Shown one piece after another: positions 48,262 through 58,799 of a DNA stretch of 64,000 bases (position 1 is the stretch's first letter; each line of letters begins with the position of its first letter). Location of the stretch: positions 2,480,001-2,544,000 of the forward strand of contig WHVD01000001.1 of assembly GCA_015178975.1 (NCBI GenBank), given 5' to 3'. A program made the position numbers and the translations under genes. The notes below the pieces were generated by a model that was not told where the DNA came from, searched no databases, and saw only the letters and a program-made list of their open reading frames with translations. This stretch comes from Hysterangium stoloniferum. Taxonomy: Eukaryota > Basidiomycota > Agaricomycetes > Hysterangiales > Hysterangiaceae.

Positions 48262-49271
48262 AATGGAAGAACAACTTCGAAGCTCGCACACCATTCGTCA
48301 ATAGGCCAATCACCTACTGGACTTCGACTTTCTACCCCCAACCGCGGGTGACATCGAGGATGGAGATCTGGCGTCCATCGCTTTGTGGGACGTGGGCTAT
48401 CGGGATAAAGTTACAGGCGATTTTGTAGTGTGTGGGAATCTACATGAGTGGTTCTCTGAAACCCTCGGTATAAAACCCTTAGTCGGGGTTCGTGTTAACC
48501 TCGGCAACTATAGGTCTGGATCTTTAGACAAGGGTGAGAGTGTAACAATACGAAGTGGAAAACGAATGAAAAGGTATTTTTTCGAGCTAGCACACTGACC
48601 CGATCGTTGCTCAGTTTTCTGCCGCGTAGATATACCTATGATATTGGCGAAGCCACCATTGAAGAGTTCTGCCGGCCCATGGTCAATGTCGGAGATGTCC
48701 ACCCGTCGTCTAAAGTGCAGAAAGCATGGAGAGCATACGCACCGCTTTACATAGAGGAGAATGGGATCAAGGGTATCCCTCCACATGAATTGATGATCAG
48801 TAAGTACAAAAGTCTTTTGGAAATGATATTGAACCCATCGTGACAATAGTAATATACTTGGAGACAAGAGTAGTTGTGGAAATGCCTCAGAATTTGTTAG
48901 TTTCACTTCCCCCTTCATCAATGTCCGAGCCTGACAGAGTAATCTAGTCACTCCGGAGAAGTGGAACCGCGTACCATATTCCTGTTTGAGCCTACTTCTC
49001 CACGTTATATTTCTGGCCCCTCGGGGGGTCCTGTCCTAAATGTGCAGTTGCGCGCTTCTTATGATGCGGAGCCCAGTTGGATAAATGACCTTGTATGGCC
49101 GGACACGGTATTTGAGCCAGACCGGTGAGCGTCGACGTTGTCCTTATTTAATAGCATTAACGTCTTGAACAAGGTGGATACGTTATTTTCAGCTACCTAG
49201 GTGCATATGGGAGGAGGAGGATTAAACTCGGACACGATCACACCCATCGAACATTTTCCCGTCAAGTCTAG
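48262..49271 (+). pseudogene. N gene copy F, C-terminal exons only
   Basis: It begins within exon 7 (MEEQLRSSHTIR-like) and continues LWDVGYRDKVTGDFVVCGN. It then follows the standard plan through exon 8 (RRYTYDIGEATIEEFCRP), exons 9a/9b and the last exon, ending at TAG 49269-49271 with one extra Arg codon. A small change near 48310 breaks the start of exon 7. There is no 5' half. U1 follows at 49434. Confidence 0.7.
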
Positions 49272-49433
49272 CTATATCATTCTGTGATATAAAAACCCTA
49301 TGTTTACTGGAGCTCTGGAGTTCTGCCCATAATTCAATTGTGAACAGAAGATGTAAGATACGTGAATGTTAATTTTCAAAATAATTACAAAAAAAGTAGT
49401 TCTTCGCCGTAACTGTGTGACATCGCGTAACGT

Positions 49434-49780
49434 GTGCTAGAGTCCTGCGTCTTGCGCTCATTCTTCCTCCCAGACTTTCTCGCATTCCCAGTCCTCATCT
49501 TTCAGAATATTTTCAGAGAGAAGAAACACCACAATGTTTTGAAAAAGAAGTATGTCCTCTGTTCTTCCAATGGAAGAGAGATTCCACTTATTATGCTTAC
49601 ACCCCAACCACGCGATCTAATAGGATCTACTTGAAGGCATCGACGTGTGCCTCCCGTGCTTGGATAGAGAGTGTTTAGAGGGCGATGTGACGCGGATGCA
49701 TGTGCAGCTGCAGTGTGGGAGGCTTGGGTATCCGTGTATGTGAAGAGCATGCTGGAACCTAACCAACGAGTGAGTAGGGT
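49434..49780 (+). pseudogene. U1: ubiquitin protease copy 6, N-terminal piece
   Basis: It contains the conserved U1 start and the zinc-finger piece (IDVCLPCLD, about 49640-49665) and ends at GAGTAGGGTGT. The same piece appears again on the other side of the copia element (52596-52890), so the region was duplicated as well as interrupted. Confidence 0.65.
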
Positions 49781-49887
49781 GTTGACACTTTCCCCACTTT
49801 GCAGGCTTGGGAGCTGGCCTGTGAAGTTGAAATTGGCATCGTGTGGGCACTTACAGGACAGATAGTGGGTAGTTGAGGAGTGCCCAA

Positions 49888-52330
49888 ATGTGGGATTGGC
49901 TGTTGTCACGAGGATCCTCTCAAGAATTTACTGCACCCTACACCTCTGCTCATATAGGGAGAGTCAAACGTATACATCATACACTAATGGGAAAGGCACA
50001 GAGCATGCATATTTATGCAGGCCTGCCCCCCCAATTTTGGGATGAATTTTATTGCACATCTGCATACTTACATGTCCGAACCACATCTAAGACCTTGTAG
50101 GGAAAAACCCCTTGGGAGATATGGAATGGGCGACCACCAAATCTCACCCATCTGCAGGAAATTGGGTGTCATGCATTTGTCCTAATCCTCAACAAACACA
50201 ATCCTAAAATATACCAATGCTCTGTGGAATGTGTACTACTGGGCTATGACTCCAAGTCCAAAAGCTCCCGTTGCTATAACTGTAGGTCACAGCAGATATT
50301 ACTCTCCTTTCATGTTAGGTTCATTGAGAGTCATGCAGGGAGTTCGACCTCCAACCATCAATGAATCCACCACTCCCTCATTGGTGCTACCTTCTCCATC
50401 CATTCCTGTGTTACCACAAATACCACACCTTGAGCCTTCAGATGACATCATCCCAACAGGTGAAATAATACCCCCAGACGACCTGAATACTGGCAATATG
50501 GAGGCTGTCATTCCTCCAGCCATACCAGTGCCAGACCCAGTTCACCAGTCCACACAGCTGCTGCAGCGGCCCATGGATCATCTCTCACATTTGACAAAGG
50601 CCATCCAGCAGTCCCTAGACAGTGCAGTTTGTGTCCGGTCACAGTGGGAACAGCATCTCCAAGACATACAACAACTCCATCAGCTAACTGACCCTGCTCC
50701 TGGCCCACCTGCCCCTACCACACCAACCACAACTTCCCCTCCTTCCCATCAGGACAATATATTGGCAGCCATCTCCGATCTGAACAGTGCCCCTCCCTTG
50801 GATGATTTTGAACCTGATCCACAAACTTGGGAGGAGGCCCAGTCTTCTACTCATGGATCAGATTGGCATAAAAGTTTCCAAGATGAACTGGATTCTCTTA
50901 AGTCCATGGGGGTCTACATTCTAGTCCGACGATCAAAAGTCCCAACTGGCCAGAAAATTCACCGTGGAAAGCCCATCTTCCATGTCAAATGGGATGCCAA
51001 TGGTGCTGTTTACCGGCAGAAAACCTGCCTTGTATTTCGGGACTTTCAACAAGTTTATGGACATGATTACAGAAAAACTACATCCTCTACAGCCCGCATG
51101 GAGTCTTGGTGTATACTGCTCCATATTGCATCTCATCTAGGTTGGGACACACAGCAAATCGACATTAAAACCACTTTCCTGTACGGACATCTCCCTGAGG
51201 AGGAGGGTAAAGAAGACTGGGTGTGGAAATTAGTGTGGGGACTTTATGGGATGAAACAAGCTGGCTGCATATGGAACTGCACCATGCATGACCACATGCT
51301 GTCTTGGGGTTTCCACCAGTTACCTTGCAAACCCTGCATCTACTACTGAATAGACAACTCAGGCATCGTTATCACTGCCATCCATGTGGATGATTTTCTA
51401 TCTATAGCATCAACCAAGACAGCCAACGAGTCCTTCAAAGTGCAATTGAAACAAGCTTGGACTATCTCTGATATGGGTGAAGTACAATTTATTGTGGGTA
51501 TTGCTGTGTAATGGGATTGACATCTACATGAGGTTCGGCCTTCCCAAAAGGCCCTCATTGACCAAATAATCACCCAATTTGGGCAGAGTAATGCTAGCCC
51601 TCTCTCTGTGCCCATGGCCCCGGGCCTCAAATTGTGCAGTGTGGATCACACACTCTCTCCAGATGAAAAATTATCACTCACTAAATTCCCCTATCATTCT
51701 CTTGTCAGATCCCTTCTTTACCTGGCCATCTCAACACACCCAGACATCTCCTATGCTATTCAACAACTCTCCCAATTCCTCAACTGCTATTCCTTCATAC
51801 ATTGGAATGCTGCTGTTCGTGTCATCCAATATCTCAAAGGTACCCAAGACCTGTAACTCCACCTTGGTGGCCCCAATCCCCTTGCTCTTTTTGGGTACAG
51901 TGATTCTGACTGGGCAAATTGCCCCGATGCGCATCACAGTGTGGGGGGGTTCGCATTTTCTTTAGGTTCAGGTGTATTGTCTTGGTCTGGCAGAAAACAA
52001 AAAACAATGGCTGCATCTTCATGTGAGGCAGAATATATAGCCGCCTCTCAGCAGCAAAGGAAAATGCATGGCTACGAACATTACTAGAAGGCGTCAATAT
52101 ATCCATGAATGGTCCCACTACAATCCACTTGACAATAATGCAGCCATATGCCTCTCAGAAGATCCACTACTACACGATTGAGTCAAACATATCAATATCA
52201 AGTACCATTTCCTTTGGGAACGTACTGGATCAAACGAGTTGGCACTGAAATATATTCATACGAAAGAGAATGTAGTCGACATATTCACGAAGGCACTGGA
52301 AGGCCCACAATTCATATGACTGCAAAAAAA
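49888..52330 (+). pseudogene. copia pol remnant (integrase end, reverse transcriptase, RNase H)
   Basis: The frame starts in the integrase C-terminal part (GLPPQFWDEFYCTSAYL). A Pro/Thr-rich linker follows (about 50330-50760). The reverse transcriptase begins near 50800 (TWEEAQSS) and includes QIDIKTTFLYGHLPE, WGLYGMKQAG and the catalytic box IHVDDFL (about 51383-51403). RNase H contains GYSDSDWANCPDAHHSVGG and SWSGRKQKTMAASSCEAEY (about 51890-52040). Stops at about 50098, 51349, 51510 and 51856 and a frameshift near 52050 inactivate it. Confidence 0.9.
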
Positions 52331-52378
52331 GCTTGGTCTATATTAGGGCAGCAGTGGAAAAGCATCGGTGAGGAGGAG

Positions 52379-52595
52379 TGTTGGAAGGTGAAGAAAGCAC
52401 CGTTGCTATTTCTACCGATCAAGGGGGGTAATATGACCCGAGAGTTTTTTTCCGTCACTTATTCTCGGGCATATCTCCCCGACTCCCCCGGCGCCTGTGT
52501 AGTCCAGAAAATGTATATAAACGATGCTATTACTGTATAGTAGAGTACGATCATATTCTAGACATCTACTACGCTATAAGATTTCCTTTTTAACA
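52379..52595 (+). repeat. 3' LTR of the second copia element
   Basis: 217 bp, TGTTGGAAGGTGAAG...TTTTTAACA. It matches 40763-40988 with substitutions and small indels. A TATA-like sequence (TGTATATAAACG) lies near 52510. Confidence 0.88.
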
Positions 52596-54030
52596 CCCAG
52601 CCCTCGTCTTTCAAAATATTTTCAGAGAGAAGAAACACTACAATGCTTTGACAAAGAAGTATGTCCTCCTTTCTTCCAATGGAAATGAGATTTCACTTAT
52701 TATGCTTACGCCCTAACCACGCGATCTAATATGATCTACTTGAAGGCATCGACGTGTGCCTCCCGTGCTTGGATAGAGAGAGTGTGGGTGTGACCCGGAT
52801 GCATATGCATCTGCATTATGGGATGCTTGGGTATCCGTGTATGTGAAGAGCATGCTGAAACCGAACCCGAAACTAGCGAGTAGGGTGTATTTTTCCCTCT
52901 GTGAGCAGCTGAGTATGAGCAGGGAAGTTTTGATGATTGATTTGGTGGCGTTGGTGATAGAACAGTAGCGGACCGCTGCTCAAGAACCTTGCTACTGTCG
53001 AGGACACGGAGAAGGACAATTATGAGTGTATGCCGACAGTGAGATATTGGGCTTCTCATGGACAAGGAACGAGGTCATTTCTTGAGGACTCGATTCATCC
53101 TGAAGTCCGTCAAACTGGTGTAATGTTTTCGAGCCTGTCTCCCCTGCAAGACTGACAGGACTCCGCAATCTCGGAAACAGCTGCTGCATGGCGCTGCTAC
53201 ATGGCATCAACATCAATATTATGCTACATGGCATTAACATCAAGATTCACACTTCCAGCCTTCCGCACATACCATCCCTTATTCTTTCTCACCCATGCCT
53301 GTTCCTGCACCGAAAAGCTCCCCATATCCTGTTTTGACTTTCCGATGCGCAAGATAGCGGACTGAATCTCCTCAGGCTGGTTATCGCACCCTCGCGGCCA
53401 TTTCCCCTCTCACACCGCCGGTGTCGCTACCACCGCTGAAGTGCTGGTGAACTCATGGAACCAATGCTATCGACGATGGTCACCTCGACCATCCTCGACG
53501 CCACTGCCCATATTCCAAGAACCCATCAAACCCACCATGTTCAATTCCCTCATCGGAAGAGTCCACGAAGAATTCTCGATGACGAAACAGCAAGATGAAG
53601 AGTTCTTCGCATATATATTCTTAAAGCCCTGCAGCACCAAGCTAAAAACATGTCCCGAAGCCGGAGCCTACTGTCATCTTCTGCGTTCAGGTGGGACAAG
53701 AGTCACTGCGTATGTAGTGCAAGGGTGTGTGTCCTAGCTTGTGGATGAGCATGATGATTTGAGCGTGGGTATCCGACCCCGGCTTTAGAGAGGTGTTGCA
53801 TACGCGGGGGAGGCTGCGTGTGTGCGTAGGACAGGATGGGTAAACCTCTGGTTGAGTATTCGTGTCCGTGGTGCGAGGCAGGGGTTCCACCGCAGACATG
53901 AGTCTTTCATAGTGTCGCCTCAGTACTATAGGCTGATACCGACTAGGTCGTGGATGTGTTTCCAGACGTGCACGTGTTGCGGCTTTCCCTGACATCTTTG
54001 TTGTACATGCGACGAATTTTCTGCACGTGA
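52596..54030 (+). pseudogene. U1: ubiquitin protease copy 7
   Basis: All boxes are present in order: the zinc-finger piece (about 52750), the Cys box LRNLGNSCCM (about 53160-53190, Tyr changed to Cys), DFQM-like and RSGW-like pieces with stops, then a continuous frame at 53441-53737 through QEPIKPTMFNSLIGRVHEEF and QQDEEFF (Ala of QQDAEEFF lost). The CxxC piece (about 53860) and FPDVHVLRL (about 53960) follow. A short unit (TGCTACATGGCATCAACATC) is partly triplicated after the Cys box at 53185-53250. Confidence 0.7.
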
Positions 54031-54039
54031 GGGGGTGCC

Positions 54040-54620
54040 TACAAAACGTGGTCAGCGGTGGTTATTCTCTCTTCAACGCGTGTCATGGACGAGGAGGGAG
54101 GCCCTTCCTTGAAGAATCGAGTCATCCTCAGGTACGTCATACTCGCCCCATGGATTCGAGCCTGTCTTCTCGCAAAGACTGACAGGACTCAGGAATCTGG
54201 GAAACAGTGGTGACATGGCATCCACCCTCCAGTCAATATGCACACTTCCAGCCTTCCGCATATACTATCCCCTATCCTTTCTCACCCAAGCCTGTACCTG
54301 CACCCAACAGCTCCTCTCGCCTTCCATTGCCTGGCTTAACTCCGGCCTCTCCCGTACAAAAGCCCCCTCCCTCCCAATCTCCGATGCCGCCCCGTTCGCA
54401 GCCATTCCCTACCGGTTGTCGTCAGAAGGCATTATTTTCTACCGGGAAGGCTGTTGTTGTGGTTGATTGGACATGTAGAAGTTCCGGGTGTGTCATTGAT
54501 GATATTAGACACAGTCGTTCGCCGGTCTTTCTTTTGTCATTACAGGCAGCAACAATCCTTCGGTGCAGTCGAAAGTTGCGCCGGCAAGTGATAGTGGGCC
54601 TGAACCATCTGTGGAGTAGA
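54040..54620 (+). pseudogene. U2: diverged Cys-box segment (copy 4)
   Basis: The catalytic position reads NSGDMASTLQS, Cys replaced by Gly, followed by ICTLPAFRIYYPLSFLTQAC in the frame at 54215-54466. A 138-codon overlapping frame at 54207-54623 is in another register. Similarity to U1 runs from MDEEGGPF-like to TQACTCTQQ. Confidence 0.6.
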
Positions 54621-55680
54621 TAGCTATGATGGAGGATGTGGGATGTACGTTATATAATGAGTGAATGCACGCATGCACGCATACATGCAATACATATATG
54701 TTTGCTGTGAACATAATAATGAACGTCTCATGATAAAGCCCCACTGCAACATGCAGGATTCGGATCAGAGAAATATCGATGGGATATTGCATGCGGAGCT
54801 CTTTCCAAAGATTCAACACATTGTAATGATTCTATTTTGATGTTGATGAATTACATTGTCCAGGCAAGGGAGAATTTGGGATGTCCACAGGAAGTGTAAT
54901 TACAAGGCAACACAGCCTATGTAACTACATGCGATAAAGAGGAAGAAGGTGGATGCAGCGTTATTGCTGCGGCAAGATGATCAATGGCTAATCCCCTTTA
55001 GCACGTCATGGTACTTGATTCGTTGTCTGTCACGGGCAGAGGGAGAGGCAGAAATGATATTAGTAAACGCGTACGCCCGTGAGGTTATGGTAATGAGACA
55101 GTATTTGATCGACCGAAGAACTTGCAACTATTACACGCCTGATCGGTCGCGAACCACAATGATTAATATTATGAAAAGGCAGGAAATCATCAGGTCACCT
55201 TGCGGTGGAGTGTTAAATTTTGTGAAGCGAAGACTGAAAGTGACGGCAAGCCGGTGTTGGTCACAATGTACGAGGTGGGAGACCCACTTGAGATTTGAGA
55301 CACAAAGACGAACGAGTTCTATTTTGGCTGGTTTGAATTTCAGAAACTATTTGGAACATATCACACTTTTGATATAGTTTCCACGCTACGTCATTTCCTA
55401 TCAAGACGTGTGGTTAGAATGCAACATATCAGATTAAATAGTCCAAGTAGTCCAATAACATTCATGTTCAGGGACCCTAGCATTGCTGCGTTCTTGGGAT
55501 ACAGTAACACACAAGACAATGTACTTTTCCAAGTTTTCCGTAATCCGGACTCTGAACCTGCCTCCTCATAGCACGAAAATTAAGTTATGGACCCGTTTCG
55601 TCTTTCTCCGTTCCCACCCACTCTTCGAAGCAGTCAGAGGGTACATTCAAACCTCCCAAGTGGGAATAGCGAGTTAAAAA
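54621..55680 (+). pseudogene. Blocks T/M followed by Nf (copy 3)
   Basis: T and M (54621-55000) are shortened by a deletion near 54787. Nf starts at about 55007 with N exon 4 and includes the MRQYLIDRR segment. It passes through exon 5 (SYQDVW-like) and into exon 6 (FLGYSNTQDNVLFQVFRN), then switches to the foreign tail (KIKLWTRFVFLRSHPLF). The frame of exon 4 is broken near 55130-55150. Confidence 0.65.
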
Positions 55681-56129
55681 ATACCCAGAATGAACTCAAA
55701 CATAAAGATGATTCGTAATATATGTATACATGATAGTAAGAACGGAAGATAGGAGTCATGCTTCTCGCTTTACCATGAACCAATAAACATGACAGTCTCA
55801 CAATATAGAGTAGTATCTGTTGAGAACAGTTCAACTCTATATAAGCTCAGACATTTGAATCAGGTGGCCGTATTTTCCCCATATGAAGGCTTTCCGGAAA
55901 CACCGCTTCCTGATCAAATGCTAAGTTGCCGGGACGTGTCGCTGTGTTTGGCTTGTTTGTTGTTGGTTGGCATTGTTCGAGGCACTTTTGGTACGAACCT
56001 TTGATTATTTAATCTTATATCAATCAGTCCAGCAGTCCGGTGAATTTCATTGTAGCGGCAATCACTGAAATTTGGTCGGCAATGCATTCGTATGGGGGAA
56101 ATAAGGCCACCCTTGGGAATGAGATGAGT
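55681..56129 (+). repeat. Block X, partial (copy 3)
   Basis: This is the reverse orientation of parts of 6290-6940 and 23850-24850. Pieces matching the distal and proximal parts are joined near 56010, so most of the block is deleted. It runs into U1 copy 8. Confidence 0.55.
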
Positions 56130-57240
56130 GAGTAGCGTGTTTTTTTTTTCTTCTGTGAGCAGCTGACTATGAGCTGGGAAGATTTCATGATTGAGGTGGT
56201 CGTTGGTGATAGAACAGTAGCGGACCGCCGCTTAAGAACCTTGCTACTGTCGAGGACACGGAGAAGGACAATTATGAGTGTATGCCGACAGTAAGATATT
56301 GGGCTTGTCATGGACACGGAACGAGGTCATTTCTTGAACAGTTGAATCATCCTGAAGTCCGTCAAATTCGTGTAATGTTTTCGAGCCTGTCTCCCCTGCA
56401 AGACTGACGGGACTTCGCAATCTCGGAAACAGCTGCTACATGGCATCAACATCGATATTCACACTTCCAACCTTCCGCACATACCATCCTTTATCCTTTC
56501 TCACCCATGCCTGTTCCTGCATCGAAGAGTTCCCCATATCCTGTTTTGACTTTCAGATGCGCATGATAGCGGACTGAATCCGCTCAGGCTGGTTATCGCA
56601 CCCTCGCGGCCATTTACCGTCTCACACCTCCGGTGTCCCTACCACCGCCGAAGTGCTGGTGCGCCCATGGACCCAATGCCATCGACGGTGATCACCTCGT
56701 CCATCCTCGATACCACTACCCCTATTCCAAGAACCCATCAAACCCACCATGTTCAATTCCCTCATCGGAAGAGTCCACGAAGAATTCTCGATGACGAAAC
56801 AGCAAGATGCTGAAGAGTTCTTCTCATATATATTCTTAAAGCCCTGTGGTAACAAGCTAAAAACACGTCCCGAAGCCGGAGCCTACTGTCATCTTCTGCT
56901 TTCAGGTGGAACAAGAGTCACTGTGTATGTAGTGCAAGGTGTGCGTGTTAGCTTGTGGATGAGCACGATGTTTTGAGCGTGGGACCCCGGCTTTAGAGAG
57001 GTGTTGTATGCGCAGGGGAAGCTGCGTGTGTGCGTAGGGGACAGGATGGGTAAACCTTTGGTTGAGTATTCGTGTCCGTGGTGCGAGGCGGTTCCACCGC
57101 AGACCTGAGTCTTTCATGGTGTCGTCTCAGTACTATGGGCTGATCCCGACCAGGTCGTGGATGTGTTTCCAGACGTGCACGTGTTGCGGCTTTCTGTCAC
57201 ATCTTTGTTGTACATGGGACGAATTTTCTGCACTGGTACC
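56130..57240 (+). pseudogene. U1: ubiquitin protease copy 8, best-preserved boxes
   Basis: The Cys box is complete: LTGLRNLGNSCYMAS starting at 56404, with the Cys codon at 56434-56436. The frame runs on through LPTFRTYHPLSFLTHACSC and CFDFQMRMIAD to a TGA where other copies have CGA. The second box QQDAEEFF is intact at about 56803-56826, in the frame at 56749-56976, preceded by PTMFNSLIGRVHEEF. The CxxC and FPDVHVLRL pieces follow near 57080 and 57165. The N-terminal zinc finger is missing. Confidence 0.72.
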
Positions 57241-57244
57241 TACA

Positions 57245-57778
57245 AAACGTGGTCAGCAGTGGTTATTCTCCCTCCATCTCTTGCCCTATTCATCCATGTC
57301 ACTCTATCCCAGATCAATGGTTACACCTCGAGAGCTTTTCACTGCTTCTTTTGTACCGTGTACAAGGTACGTACTAATAAATGTAGCAGTAGCACCTGGG
57401 AAGCTTGGATTATTGCGTTGGTGGCGTTGGTGGCGTTGGTGGCATTGGCGTTGGTGGCATTGGTGATAGACAGTAGCAGCCCGCTGGTTGATTAGCTGCT
57501 GTTAAGGAGAAAGAGAAGGAGAAGGGAGTTCACAGTATGCCGACAGTGAGGTATTGCGCGTGTCATGGACAAAGATGGAGCCCATTCCTTGAAGAGCCGA
57601 GTCATCCTCAGGTATGTCACACTCGTCCAATGTGTTCCATCCTGTCTACTCTCCAGGATTGACAGGACTCAAGAATCTGGGAAACAGTTGCGAAATAGCA
57701 TCCACCTCCAATCAATATTCACACTTCCAGTTCACACTTCCAGCCTCCCACATATACTATCCCTATCCTTTCTCACCC
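57245..57778 (+). pseudogene. U2: diverged Cys-box segment (copy 5), truncated
   Basis: It reads LTGLKNLGNSCEIASTSNQY, with the Cys kept. A stretch at 57300-57540 resembles the U1 5' part and includes a minisatellite. It is cut after TTTCTCACCCAG by the A+T-rich element. Confidence 0.6.
57415..57464 (+). repeat. 9-bp minisatellite (GTTGGTGGC type)
   Basis: About five to six units of GTTGGTGGC/GTTGGTGGCA type occur. Other copies of the block have a single GGTGGCGTTGGTGATAG at this place, so this is a local expansion. Confidence 0.7.
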
Positions 57779-58799
57779 AGCCCTGCTTGGGCCATGGGAA
57801 AGTGCCACCACACCTCAAAATGCCCTCAAATACGCATTTAACTAGCATAAAATAAATATAGTTTTGTATATATTCTTCATAATATATCATATGTCTACTG
57901 GGGCTCTGCTAATTTACTTTAAGACTGGGTTTTAATGTTTAAAATTGTGAATTAGCCACTTTTTTAAGAGTATATATCATTTAAAATGGTATTTTGAGTA
58001 TTAACATTCAAAATATAGCTATGTTTTAGTTTGAAGCCAAAATGTATATTCGCGGCAATTGTCCACTTTTCACGGCACCCCTCACAGCAGTGTGCGGCAC
58101 CTACACAGTGAGATTCAATGTCGGAGTTTGAAAAACTTCTGAGCCTCGACAGTCAATATTTGCAAGTCCTGACCCAAAGCACACTATATCATTCAGTGAC
58201 ACTCTGATCAGCTTTTCTACTATCCACTGTTATTGAGCATTGTTTCTTTACAGTTATTCTACACTTCTGTAAGAGTTTGGGAATCTCTTACTTTGGAAAG
58301 GTTTACTATCCTTCCTCTTAGATAGTTGTCTCTTTCTCTTATTTTTTATAGCTTGCTCTTTGATTAGATTAGGAGTACCTGGCTGATAGATTAAGACAGT
58401 GATAAGTTACCTCTTTCACTTATACAGTGTGAGTGGCTTCCACTCTAGACTCTAAGGTGTAGGTTTAGTGTTTATCTGTTTTGGTCACTCCCACAGCAAC
58501 AGATTATATTATACCAGTCAGGGAAATATATACAATACACTGTTTACTGGACTTCCTGAAATTTACAGTATTCAGTTATTCCTCTTACATATTTCTCTAA
58601 TGGTATATCATCATAACATTTTTTTGAACTGATTCACATGTATTATTTATATAGTTTCTGTTCCATCATTTTCACAAACAATTTGGATTTCATTCTAGGC
58701 CTGATATTGTCAATACCAAAGACAATAAACCAAAAATATCTATTCCTGGAAAAGGTATGCCAAGTTTCCCTTAGTGATGTCTTTATTTTACAAATTATA

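Larger units (their letters stand above)
49781..52595 (+). mobile_element. 5'-truncated second Ty1/copia element with its 3' LTR
   Basis: Coding remnants from the end of the integrase to RNase H are followed by a purine tract (52370-52378) and an LTR (52379-52595) that matches the solo LTR at 40763. The 5' LTR, gag, protease and most of integrase are missing. Bases 49781-49885 do not match either element or host repeat. After the LTR comes CCCAG, the place expected for a target duplication, but its partner is lost with the left end. Confidence 0.85.
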
